Assembly (NCBI RefSeq): GCF_004114935.1
Contig: NZ_CP022221.1
Coordinates: 3,741,001-3,805,000 of the forward strand
DNA length: 64,000 bases
Source of the DNA: Bradyrhizobium zhanjiangense
Lineage (GTDB): Bacteria; Pseudomonadota; Alphaproteobacteria; Rhizobiales; Xanthobacteraceae
Direction: 5' to 3'
This document shows, one piece after another, positions 51,079 through 59,353 of this stretch (position 1 is the first letter of the stretch; each line of letters starts with the position of its first letter). The notes beneath the pieces are model-generated. The model ran no database searches. It had not been told where the DNA came from and saw nothing but the letters and a program-made list of their open reading frames with translations. Position numbers and translations under genes: made by a program.

Positions 51079-51729
51079 ATGTGCAGACCTACGACAGCCG
51101 CATTGGTGACCAGCTTCGTTTTGGCGCTTGCCAGTTTCTTGCCGAGTGCGGCTCGATCGCAAATCGATTCCGCCAAGCCCGCCGTCGCTGACTCATCATC
51201 CAAACCCATTGGCAAGGTGGTGGCGGCCACAGGCTCGGTCACGATCGAACATGCGGGCGCAGTGATCGTTCAGGCGAATGTCTCGGGTGAGCCCGGTCGG
51301 GCCAACACGGGTGATCCCGTGTATCTCGGTGACGTGGTGCGGACCGGGGCCGACGGCCGAGTCGGTATCAATTTTACAGACGGCACCTCGTTCAATCTAT
51401 CGAGCAGCGCCCGTATGGTGTTGGATCACTATGTGTATGAGCCGGACGGCAAGTCCAATGCGACCCTGTTCAATCTCGCCAAGGGAACGTTCACTTTCGT
51501 TGCTGGCAGTGTCGCAAAGACCGGCGACATGAAGGTCGAGACTCCCGTCGCCACGCTAGGGATTCGAGGCACGACGCCGCATATCGAGATTTCGGATGAT
51601 GGGTCGGTCAAGTTTTCGACCCTGATCGAAGAGGGCGAAAGTAAGCTCCTGAAGAAGCCGCCGGCGTCCGCGGCGCCAGGGCCCGATCGAAGCAGCAACC
51701 GCAGGCTCAACATCTGTCGGGGATGCTGA
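51079..51729 (+). CDS. FecR-domain exported protein
   Basis: A 216-residue protein. The signal peptide is about residues 1-26 (AALVTSFVLALASFLPSAAR). The FecR-type domain follows: IGKVVAATGSVTIEHAG, GDPVYLGDVVRTGADGRVGI, NFTDGTSFNLSSSARMVLDH and VETPVATLGIRGT. The same blocks occur at the N-terminus of the divergent giant protein. The C-terminus ends LNICRGC, a tail I have seen in such Bradyrhizobium proteins. ATG 51079 sits behind AAAGGGGGG. It is not linked to a FecI sigma factor here, so it is probably structural or surface-associated. Confidence 0.8.
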   Translation: MCRPTTAALVTSFVLALASFLPSAARSQIDSAKPAVADSSSKPIGKVVAATGSVTIEHAGAVIVQANVSGEPGRANTGDPVYLGDVVRTGADGRVGINFTDGTSFNLSSSARMVLDHYVYEPDGKSNATLFNLAKGTFTFVAGSVAKTGDMKVETPVATLGIRGTTPHIEISDDGSVKFSTLIEEGESKLLKKPPASAAPGPDRSSNRRLNICRGC

Positions 51730-51830
51730 GAACTTTGCTTGGCCTAAGCCGCCATGATGCCGCCGCAACGCAGCCGGGCAGAGAAGACTGGGATTAGCGC
51801 TTCGTTCGTTCTCGGAGTTGGACGCCTGCT

Positions 51831-52700
51831 GTGAAAATGATCGCAACAGCCAGTGTCATCAAGGCCGTGATGCTCATTCTCATCATCGTGCTGTCCGGCT
51901 CGTCGGCCTTGGCGCAGAAGCCGGAGAAGGGCAGCTCCCTCAAGAATGTTGAACTGTGTAACGGCTCAGATCGCGTGTCGCCCGAAGCTCGGATCGATGG
52001 CTGCACGGCGTTTATCGATGCGGGCGAGGGGACTGCGAACGGCTTCGCTGTCGCCCACAACAACAGGGGCAATGCCTATAGCGCCAAAACCGACTACGAA
52101 CGCGCGATCAAGGACTTCGTCGAAGCGACCAGGCTTAATCCAAATTATGCCAAAGCCTTCAACAACCTCGGCGTGGCCTATCTGAGGAAGGGCGCGCACG
52201 ACCTGGCCCTGGGCGCTTTTGAGGAGGCGCTCAAGCTGAACCCAAACTATGGGGCTGCTTTTGCCAACCGTGCGGCAGCCTACCTGAAGAGGAATGCGTA
52301 CGAGCGTGCAGCGCAGGACTATGACGAGGCAATTCGCCTTGATCCGAATCTGGAGGCGGTGTGGAGCGGACGCTGTTGGGCTCGAGCCGTCCTCGGCGCC
52401 TTGCAGGCTGCGCTGGACGACTGCGACAGGGCGCTTCGATCGGAAGCAAACAACGCCGCAACATACGATTCGCGAGCTCTGATAAATCTGAAAATGGGGC
52501 AACTCTCCGCGGCTATCGATGACTACAACTCAGCGCTGCGGTTCGCGCCCAAGCTTGCGAGCGCGCTCTACGGCCGCGGGGTCGCCAGGCTCAAGCTCGG
52601 CGACAGAGCCGGCGGCGATAGCGATATTTCGGCGGCAAGACGGATCGACGCTGCAATCCGCGAGAACTTTGCCCGCTATGGAGTGCCGTCGAACGATTGA
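51831..52700 (+). CDS. Exported TPR-repeat protein
   Basis: A 289-residue protein. The signal peptide is about residues 1-28 (VIKAVMLILIIVLSGSSALA). At least five tetratricopeptide repeats follow from about residue 75 (HNNRGNAYSAKTDYERAIKD, AFNNLGVAYLRKGAHDLALG, AFANRAAAYLKRNAYERAAQ). TPR proteins scaffold protein interactions. It starts with GTG 51831 or ATG 51837. It follows the FecR gene by about 100 bp on the same strand and may be cotranscribed; together with the giant protein they form a non-flagellar block. Confidence 0.85.
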   Translation: MKMIATASVIKAVMLILIIVLSGSSALAQKPEKGSSLKNVELCNGSDRVSPEARIDGCTAFIDAGEGTANGFAVAHNNRGNAYSAKTDYERAIKDFVEATRLNPNYAKAFNNLGVAYLRKGAHDLALGAFEEALKLNPNYGAAFANRAAAYLKRNAYERAAQDYDEAIRLDPNLEAVWSGRCWARAVLGALQAALDDCDRALRSEANNAATYDSRALINLKMGQLSAAIDDYNSALRFAPKLASALYGRGVARLKLGDRAGGDSDISAARRIDAAIRENFARYGVPSND

Positions 52701-52729
52701 CCGATCGCGGCAGCGCTGTTGTGCAGGTG

Positions 52730-52745
52730 TTAACAACTCCTTAAC
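52730..52745 (+). promoter_or_regulatory. CtrA box 1 upstream of the giant TPR gene
   Basis: A perfect TTAA-CAACTCC-TTAAC site, 187 bp before the chosen start. A nearly identical second box follows 104 bp later. Confidence 0.7.
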
Positions 52746-52833
52746 CGCCTGCCTCTCAAATCCAAAGCTGGCGGACCTGCCCACGCTCGATCCGGCACCG
52801 CGTGCTGCCCCCAGAGCAAATCAAGATATAGCA

Positions 52834-52848
52834 TTAACAAGTCCTTAA
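52834..52848 (+). promoter_or_regulatory. CtrA box 2 upstream of the giant TPR gene
   Basis: TTAA-CAAGTCC-TTAA, identical to box 1 at all but one spacer base. It lies 83 bp before the chosen start, in the right place to overlap a -35 element. Confidence 0.65.
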
Positions 52849-52916
52849 TTGGCGAGACCTACAGTCGACGGCACCGGCCGGCGCCATTGCCGGCATGGAT
52901 TGTCGGACCGGAAGAA

Positions 52917-55900
52917 ATGCCGCCATTGGCGCGAGAGGCTGCCGCTGGATTGTTGACGCGAGCCCGCGCCCTGGCGCGGCAATTGTCGCGTCATGTCCGC
53001 AAGGTGCCTGTGCTCGCGGCTTGCCTGCTGATCGGCTTCGCGGCGCCTGCCCGGGCGGCCGATCCCGTCAGGGGCGAGGCGAGCTTTTCCGCGGGCGGCG
53101 GTTTTGCCCGTCTCGTGATCAAGCTCGGCGAGGACGTTCCCTCCGAGGTGACCACGGCCGGCTCCATTCTCGTGATCCGTTTCGATCGGCCCGTCGACGT
53201 ACCCGTCGATCGCGTTCCGGAAGGCGCGCCCGACTATGTCAATTCCGCACGGCGCGATCCCGATGGCGGCGCCATCCGCCTGTCGCTGGCGCGCCGGGTC
53301 ACCGTCAACACCATGAATGCCGGCGAGCGCACCTTCATCGACCTCTTGCCCGAGGGGTGGAAGGGGCCGCCGCCGAGCCTGCCGATGGAAGTGGTCAAGG
53401 AACTGGCCGAGCGCGCCCGCGTCGCCGAGCGTGCGCTGCGTGCGCAGCGCGCCGCCGCCGAGGCCAAGAAGCGTCCGCAGATCCGCGTCCGCGCCTCGGT
53501 GCAGCCGACCTTCGTCCGCTTCGTGTTCGAAATGCCCGACGGCGTCGGCGTGTCCTCCGTGCTCAATGAGCAGAAGCTCACGCTCGCGTTCAACGCCAAC
53601 CTCAATTTCGATCTGGCGGACGCGGTCGTCGCCGCGCCGCCGAACGTCGCCTCGATCAAGCAGAAGGCCGACATCGACCAGACCAGTGTCGAGATCGCGC
53701 TGATCGGCGATTCCGACGTGCATTCGTTCCGCGACGAGAAGAACTACGTCGTCGACATCGCCTTCCAGCCGGACAGGGGCAGGGCGGCGGCGACGCCCGA
53801 GGCGGCGATCGCGCAGCTCAAGCCCGCGGGTCACGGACCTGGGCCTGCGCCTGAAAAGCCGGCGGCCGAGAAGCCGAAGGACGCTCATCGCGAGATCGCG
53901 GCACCGACGTCCGAGACAATCGCGCGCGAAGCCAGGATAGAGGTGAAGCCCGAGGTGAAGCCGGAAGCGCCCGCCGCGATGCCGGCCATCGAAGTGCCGA
54001 AGCCGGCGCCGGCGACTGAGGCTGCGCACGCTCCAGCAGCACCCATGGAAGCCTCCAAGCCGGCGCCGCCCGTTGCCGAAGCCGCCCCTGAAGCACCGCA
54101 AGAGGCCGTGAAGGAAGCTGCGAAAGAGCCAGTCAAGGAAGCTGCCAAGGAAGTTCCCAAGACTGCTCCTGCGTCGGCGCCGGCGGCGGTGCAGTCCGGT
54201 GTTGCCAGCGTCGATGCGCGCCGTGACAGCGACGGCCTGCGCGTGACGTTCCCGCTTCAGGTCGCAACGCCTGCGGCGGCGTTCCGCCGCGGCGACACGG
54301 TCTGGCTGGTGTTCGATACACTGAGGCCGATCGATGTCGAGGCGATCCGCGCCAAGGGCGGCGCGATGATCGGCGAGGTCGGTCGCGTGCCGCTCGACAA
54401 GGGACAGGCGGTTCGCATCCGCCTCACCCGTCCGCTGGTCTACTCGCTGACGAGCGAGGAGGTCGGCAAGGAGACCAACTGGCTGCTGACGCTCGCCGAC
54501 AAGATCCAGGCGACGCCGCTGCCGCTGATGATGTCGCGCAACATCACCGATCCTGCGCTCGCCAACATTGCGATCCCCTTCGCCAATCCGGGCGTTCTGC
54601 ACAAGCTCACCGATCCCGATGCCGGCGACACGCTTTATGTCGTCACCGCGCAGCGGCCGGTGCGCGGCTTCATCAAGCGGCAGGACCTCGTCGATCTCTC
54701 GTTGCTGGAATCCGCGCACGGCATCGCGATCCGGCCGAACTCCGACGAGGTCGGCGTCGAAGTCGGCGCCGACAAGGTCATTCTCGGCAAGAAGGGCGGG
54801 CTGACGCTGTCGCCGGTCGACATCTCGGCCGAGCGCGCCCCGACCGCGGTGCGCCCGGTCTTCAGCCCCGAAGGCTGGCGCAAGGGCCAGTCGGAGAATT
54901 TCTGGACGCGCCAGAGCGATCTGATGACGGCGATCTCGGCGGTCGATCCCGCGCTGCGTTCGCTGCCGCGGCTCGACCTCGCGCAGTTCTACATGTCGCG
55001 CGCCATGTATCACGAGGCCAAGGCCGTGACGGACGTGATGCTGAGCGATCCCCTCAACAAGGAGGAGAGCGGCGCGCTGATCATGCATGCGATCGCGAAC
55101 ATCCTGATCGGCCGGCCGGCGCAGGGCCTGAAGGATCTCGCCAATCCCGTGATCGGCAACAGCCACGATTCCCAGCTCTGGAAGGCGCTCGCCTATGCGC
55201 GCCAGGGTAAATGGGCGGACGCGCGCGAGAAATTCAAGAACGTCGAATTCGCCATCGCCTCGCTGCCGCTCGACATCCAGCGCATCGTGACGATGGATGC
55301 GATGCGCGCCTCCCTCGAGGTGAAGGACTATGCCGGCGCCTCCAAGCGCCGCAGCGAGCTCGAGGTAGTCGGGGTCTCGCCCGAGGCTGCGCCCGGCTTC
55401 GCCGTGCTGCGCGGCCGGCTCGCCGAGGCGCTCGGCCACGACAAGGATGCGCTCGACGACTACAAATTCGCGGTCGCCTCAAGCGACCGGCCGGCTGCGG
55501 CCGAGGCCAAGCAGCTCGAGGTCGCGCTGCGTCAGAAGCGCGACGAGATCGGCAAGGAAGAAGCGCTGCGCGAGCTCGAGACGCTGTCGATGACCTGGCG
55601 CGGCGATGCGATCGAGGTCAAGACGCTCCAGATGCTGTCGCAGCTCTATGCCGAGAACGGGCGCTACCGGGACGCGCTCACGGCGGCGCGCACCGCGACG
55701 AAGCTGCAGCCGAACGCAGAAGCCTCGCGCCAGGCGCAGGATCTCGCCTCCGACCTGTTCACGCAGATCTTCCTAGGGCCCAAGGGTGACGAGCTGCCGC
55801 CGGTCGAGGCGCTCGGGATGTTCTACGAGTTCCGCGACCTCACGCCGATCGGCCGCCGCGGCGACGAGCTGATCCGCCGTCTCGCCGACCGTCTCGCCTC

Positions 55901-56642
55901 GATCGATCTGCTCGACCAGGCCGCCGAGCTCCTGCAATACCAGGTCGATCACCGCCTCGAAGGCGCCGCCCGCGCCCAGGTCGCCGCGCGCCTTGCCATG
56001 ATCTATCTGGCCAACCGCAAGCCCGACATGGCGATCACCGCGCTGCGCGCGAGCCGCATCAGCGACCTCTCCGGGGAGCTCAGGCAGCAGCGCCTGCTCC
56101 TGGAAGGGCGGGCGCAGAGCGACGTCGGCCGTCACGATCTCGCGCTCGACATCGTTTCCAACGTCTCCGGGCGCGAAGTGCTCCGCCTGCGCTCCGACAT
56201 CTTCTGGGCGGCGCGGCGCTGGCGCGAATCCGCCGAGCAGATCGAGCTCTATTACGGCGAGCGATTCCGCGACTTCAAGCCGCTCAATGCGGTCGAGAAG
56301 AGCGACATCATCCGCGCCGCAGTCGGTTACGCGCTCGCCGACGATTCGATCGGCCTGTCACGCTTCCGCGAGAAATACGCGCCGCTGATGAGCGAGAGCG
56401 CCGACCGTCTCGCCTTCGACATCGCGAGCAAGCCGGCCGCGGCCTCCAGCGCCGAATTCGCCGAGATCGCCAAGCTGGCTGCCAGCGTCGATACGCTCGA
56501 CGGCTTCCTGCGCGAGATGAAGCAGCGTTTCCCCGACGCCACCGCCCGCGCCCCAAGCGCGCCGCAGGCCAACGACGAGTCCGACCACACCGGCTCGCTG
56601 CCCACGATTCCGGTCGTGCGACAGATCAAGATGACGCGATAG
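52917..56642 (+). CDS. Giant exported TPR protein, likely motility-associated
   Basis: A 1241-residue protein with a signal-like segment VPVLAACLLIGFAAPARA (about 31-48). Residues about 55-155 and 430-560 are beta-rich and AMIN-like (SILVIRFDRPVDVPVDRVPE; DTVWLVFDTLRPIDVEAIRA), separated by an Ala/Pro/Glu/Lys linker (about 300-425). Residues about 680-1215 are helical TPR/SEL-like repeats (YHEAKAVTDVMLSDPLNKEE, YRDALTAARTATKLQPNAEA). It is probably periplasmic. Position between the flagellar operons and two CtrA boxes imply a cell-cycle-timed motility or polarity role. A TTG start at 52887 is possible. Confidence 0.75.
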   Translation: MPPLAREAAAGLLTRARALARQLSRHVRKVPVLAACLLIGFAAPARAADPVRGEASFSAGGGFARLVIKLGEDVPSEVTTAGSILVIRFDRPVDVPVDRVPEGAPDYVNSARRDPDGGAIRLSLARRVTVNTMNAGERTFIDLLPEGWKGPPPSLPMEVVKELAERARVAERALRAQRAAAEAKKRPQIRVRASVQPTFVRFVFEMPDGVGVSSVLNEQKLTLAFNANLNFDLADAVVAAPPNVASIKQKADIDQTSVEIALIGDSDVHSFRDEKNYVVDIAFQPDRGRAAATPEAAIAQLKPAGHGPGPAPEKPAAEKPKDAHREIAAPTSETIAREARIEVKPEVKPEAPAAMPAIEVPKPAPATEAAHAPAAPMEASKPAPPVAEAAPEAPQEAVKEAAKEPVKEAAKEVPKTAPASAPAAVQSGVASVDARRDSDGLRVTFPLQVATPAAAFRRGDTVWLVFDTLRPIDVEAIRAKGGAMIGEVGRVPLDKGQAVRIRLTRPLVYSLTSEEVGKETNWLLTLADKIQATPLPLMMSRNITDPALANIAIPFANPGVLHKLTDPDAGDTLYVVTAQRPVRGFIKRQDLVDLSLLESAHGIAIRPNSDEVGVEVGADKVILGKKGGLTLSPVDISAERAPTAVRPVFSPEGWRKGQSENFWTRQSDLMTAISAVDPALRSLPRLDLAQFYMSRAMYHEAKAVTDVMLSDPLNKEESGALIMHAIANILIGRPAQGLKDLANPVIGNSHDSQLWKALAYARQGKWADAREKFKNVEFAIASLPLDIQRIVTMDAMRASLEVKDYAGASKRRSELEVVGVSPEAAPGFAVLRGRLAEALGHDKDALDDYKFAVASSDRPAAAEAKQLEVALRQKRDEIGKEEALRELETLSMTWRGDAIEVKTLQMLSQLYAENGRYRDALTAARTATKLQPNAEASRQAQDLASDLFTQIFLGPKGDELPPVEALGMFYEFRDLTPIGRRGDELIRRLADRLASIDLLDQAAELLQYQVDHRLEGAARAQVAARLAMIYLANRKPDMAITALRASRISDLSGELRQQRLLLEGRAQSDVGRHDLALDIVSNVSGREVLRLRSDIFWAARRWRESAEQIELYYGERFRDFKPLNAVEKSDIIRAAVGYALADDSIGLSRFREKYAPLMSESADRLAFDIASKPAAASSAEFAEIAKLAASVDTLDGFLREMKQRFPDATARAPSAPQANDESDHTGSLPTIPVVRQIKMTR

Positions 56643-56689
56643 GGCTCTGCTGCCGCGCGAAGCGCGGCCCGGAACGGCGCCGCATCCTC

Positions 56690-56776
56690 CGTTATTGCGA
56701 GCGCAGCGAAGCAATCCAGAGTCTTTCCGCGGCGGCAGTCTGGATTGCTTCGTCGCAAGAGCTCCTCGCAATGACG
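56690..56776. repeat. REP-like palindromic element, copy 3
   Basis: The same family and orientation as 6660-6746 (GCGAGCGCAGCGAAGCAATC at the left, CGTCGCAAGAGCTCCTCGCA at the right). It lies between the convergent giant TPR gene and fliP, where it may serve as a bidirectional transcript end. Confidence 0.85.
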
Positions 56777-56851
56777 GGGAGGGGCCGGAGGCTATCGCTG
56801 GGAGCGGAGAGGATGCCACCTTCGCGGGGCATGACTGCGGATGCATCGGCC

Positions 56852-57610
56852 TCACCCCCCGTAGCTCTGCACCAGGCTTCCCGCCACCAGCGACCAGCCG
56901 TCGACCAGGACGAAGAAGATCAGCTTGAACGGCAGCGAGATCGTTGCAGGTGGTAGCATCATCATGCCCATCGACATCAGCACGGAAGCGACGACGAGGT
57001 CGATGATCAGGAAGGGGAGAAACAACAGGAAGCCGATCTCGAAGGCGCGCTTCAGCTCGGAGATCATAAAGGCGGGGACGAGGATGCGCAGTGCGAGATC
57101 GTCGGGCGTCGCCGGCGGCTGTTCGCCGGAGAGATCCAGGAACAGCTTGAGGTCCTTCTCGCGCACGTTCTTCTGCATGAAGCCGCGCAACGGCACCGAG
57201 GCGCGCTGAAGTGCGTCCTCGACACTGACCTGGTTGGCGACGAGCGGGCGGATGCCCTCGTCGTAGGATTTCTGCAGGACCGGCCCCATCACGAAGAAGG
57301 TGAGGAACATCGCGAGCGCAATGATCACCGAGTTCGGCGGCGCGGTCGCCGTGCCCATCGCGGTGCGCAGCAGTGACAGCACGACCACGATGCGCGTGAA
57401 CGACGTCATCATGATCAGGATCGACGGCGCGATCGACAGGATCGTGAGCAGGGCGATGAGCTGGATCGCGCGCTCGGTAACGCCGCCACCGCCAGCGCCG
57501 CCGCCGAGATTGATGCTGATGTCCTGCGCATGCGCAAGCCTCGCGAGCGAGGCCGCGCCGACCAGGACAGAAAGGAAAAGAACTCTACGCGGGAGGGCCG
57601 GCAACCTCAC
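56852..57610 (-). CDS. fliP: Flagellar type III export gate protein FliP
   Basis: A 252-residue polytopic protein. It has a cleavable signal (VLFLSVLVGAASLARLAHA) and the family text MMTSFTRIVVVLSLLRTAMG, LTFFVMGPVLQKSYDEGI and PAFMISELKRAFEIGFLLFL. FliP forms the core of the export gate with FliQ and FliR, which are encoded nearby at 60274-61325. The start is GTG 57610, overlapping the fliO stop (GTGA), so the two are translationally coupled. Confidence 0.96.
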   Translation of the reverse strand: MRLPALPRRVLFLSVLVGAASLARLAHAQDISINLGGGAGGGGVTERAIQLIALLTILSIAPSILIMMTSFTRIVVVLSLLRTAMGTATAPPNSVIIALAMFLTFFVMGPVLQKSYDEGIRPLVANQVSVEDALQRASVPLRGFMQKNVREKDLKLFLDLSGEQPPATPDDLALRILVPAFMISELKRAFEIGFLLFLPFLIIDLVVASVLMSMGMMMLPPATISLPFKLIFFVLVDGWSLVAGSLVQSYGG

Positions 57611-58578
57611 GAAGACGGCTTCGGACGGCCGAGCAGCGAGGCCATCTCGTCTTCGAGATTTTCAAAGCTGGTCTTTTCCGCGGCGGGCTTTGCAGGCGGG
57701 GCCGGTGGCGCCGGCGGCTCGCTGCGTCCCGCGCGCGGGGGAGCGGCCGGCGGCTCCGGCGCAACCGGAGGGGCGACCGTTTCGCCGGCTGGGCGGCGCA
57801 GGGCAGCTTCGAGCCGCTGAGCCATTTCGGCGAGATTCTGCTCGGCGCTCGAGGGGATAGCGGCCGGCGCCGGTGGCGGAACAGGCGGAGCCTGGGGAAT
57901 GGGGGGAGGCGGCGGCGCGGCTGCGCGCTCGGCGCGCACCGGCGGCATCTTCGGCGGCTCACTCTGGCGCGGCGGGCGCGGCATCAGCGGCGGCTCGCCG
58001 CGGGCGATGCGCGGCGGCAACGGCTCGGGCCGTGGCTCACGCTCGGGTCGCGGCGCGATCGGTTCGGGCGGAAAGCCGGCGAGCGGCGGCTCGCTGCGGC
58101 GTTCGGCCAAAGCGGGCGCAGGCCGGCGCACTTCATCGGCGAAGGACGGGCGCGCGGGCCGCGGCGGCGGCTCGGGCATGTGAGGCTCGGGATGATCCAG
58201 CAGCTCGGGTCGCGGCGCTTCGTCGGCCCAGCCGCCGGAATCGGGCATGGGGGCGAGGCGCGGCGGTTCCGCGGCGCTGGGACGATGCGGAAGCTGGTCG
58301 CGGCTGGACGCGGCGCGAACGATGTTGGGCTCGACGACGATGTCCGTCGGGCCGCCGATCATGAGGAGATGCTCGACATTGTCACGCCGGACCAGCACCA
58401 GGCGGCGCCGGCCGTCGACGGCGGCGGCATCGATCACGGCGAGCCGAGGCATCCTGCCGCGCTGGGTGTTGGCGCCCAGCCGGCTGCCGGCGAATCGGCG
58501 AACCAGCCATGCAGCGACGCCGATCAACGCCAGAACGACGATGAACGCGACGATGAAGGTGATAGGGCTGCCTTGCAT
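57607..58578 (-). CDS. fliO: FliO-like export protein with a long proline-rich tail
   Basis: A 323-residue protein. The N-terminal membrane helix is ITFIVAFIVVLALIGVAAWL. It is followed by the FliO core: GRMPRLAVIDAAAVDGRRRL and VLVRRDNVEHLLMIGGPTDI. The next 220 residues are Pro/Arg/Glu-rich and probably disordered; E. coli FliO is about 121 residues. FliO assists FliP assembly. ATG 58578 has GGGGAC as ribosome-binding site. It is divergent from flgB across 352 bp. Confidence 0.85.
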   Translation of the reverse strand: MQGSPITFIVAFIVVLALIGVAAWLVRRFAGSRLGANTQRGRMPRLAVIDAAAVDGRRRLVLVRRDNVEHLLMIGGPTDIVVEPNIVRAASSRDQLPHRPSAAEPPRLAPMPDSGGWADEAPRPELLDHPEPHMPEPPPRPARPSFADEVRRPAPALAERRSEPPLAGFPPEPIAPRPEREPRPEPLPPRIARGEPPLMPRPPRQSEPPKMPPVRAERAAAPPPPPIPQAPPVPPPAPAAIPSSAEQNLAEMAQRLEAALRRPAGETVAPPVAPEPPAAPPRAGRSEPPAPPAPPAKPAAEKTSFENLEDEMASLLGRPKPSS

Positions 58579-58673
58579 ACTTGTCCCCGACAAATGGCGC
58601 TTTTCTCGTGCCCGTGGTCAGACGCGCCAACCACCGGCCTACGATGCCCCAAACTGCGATCTCTTAATGTTCC

Positions 58674-58690
58674 ACGGCAAGTTTTGCCGT
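58674..58690. promoter_or_regulatory. FlbD-like palindrome upstream of fliO
   Basis: ACGGCAA-GTT-TTGCCGT, a perfect 7-3-7 inverted repeat containing CGGCA-N5-TGCCG, 96 bp before fliO. Read on the minus strand it is flanked on both sides by ATTAAGAG. It could act on fliO or on both divergent operons. Confidence 0.55.
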
Positions 58691-58846
58691 CCCCAACTCT
58701 TAATAACCTATGAATCGCTCGATCCAAAACGACTTCTTGGCCTGTATACGCGCCGCCAAACGGTTGGGTTAATGCCACTTTTGGCAGCGTCGAATCACAA
58801 CGCGCGCATATCGTGTCCCATCGGGGAACAAGTGCCCGTGACATCT

Positions 58847-58862
58847 TTAACCAGCTGTTAAC
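58847..58862 (+). promoter_or_regulatory. CtrA box at the flgB promoter
   Basis: A perfect TTAA-CCAGCTG-TTAAC followed by CAT, 69 bp before flgB. TTAACC at 58858 would be the -35. Confidence 0.8.
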
Positions 58863-58870
58863 CATACAGG

Positions 58871-58888
58871 CGGCAAATTCTGCCTAGC
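58871..58888 (+). promoter_or_regulatory. FlbD-like site inside the flgB promoter core
   Basis: CGGCAAATTCTGCCTAGC lies 8 bp after the CtrA box, between the expected -35 and the transcription start. The same text in nearly the same place occurs at the fliL promoter. A factor binding here would be expected to repress, as FlbD does at Caulobacter fliF. Confidence 0.55.
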
Positions 58889-58930
58889 TTCGGACCTCAA
58901 GGTCCGGAAGGGGCGGAAGGAGCCGCAACG

Positions 58931-59335
58931 ATGTCCATCAACGACCTCCCGGTGCTGTCGGCGCTTCGGACCAAGATGCAGTGGCACCAGGAGCGCCAGC
59001 GCGTGCTGTCCGAGAACGTCTCCAACTCCGATACCCCCAAGTTCCGGCCGCGCGACCTGGTCGAGCCGAAGCTCGACAAGACCGGCGCCGTCACGGGCTC
59101 GATGGGGCTTCTGGCCCTTGTCCGCACCAGCGCCTCCCACATGACGCCGTCAGGCGCGGCTTCCGCATTCGACCAGAACAAGAATGCGGGTTTTGAGACC
59201 CGTCCTGCGGGCAACGCCGTCAATCTCGAAGAGGAGATGATGAAGGCCGCCAGCAACCAGATGGACTACGCGGCGGCGACCTCGCTCTATTCGAAGAGCC
59301 TGCATCTGCTCAAGACCGCGATCGGCAAGGGCTAG
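58931..59335 (+). CDS. flgB: Proximal rod protein FlgB
   Basis: A 134-residue rod subunit, near E. coli length (138). It has MQWHQERQRVLSENVSNSDT then PKFRPRDL at the N-terminus, and the C-terminal helix VNLEEEMMKAASNQMDYAAA. It heads flgB-flgC-fliE-fliQ-fliR-flhB behind a CtrA box. flgC follows after 18 bp. Confidence 0.96.
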   Translation: MSINDLPVLSALRTKMQWHQERQRVLSENVSNSDTPKFRPRDLVEPKLDKTGAVTGSMGLLALVRTSASHMTPSGAASAFDQNKNAGFETRPAGNAVNLEEEMMKAASNQMDYAAATSLYSKSLHLLKTAIGKG

Positions 59336-59353
59336 ACCTAGAGGAGCCCCGTC

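Noticed and set aside
52845..55439. 864-codon minus-strand open frame
   Set aside because: Antisense to the giant TPR gene, which has a signal peptide, TPR repeats and CtrA boxes; the shadow has none of these.
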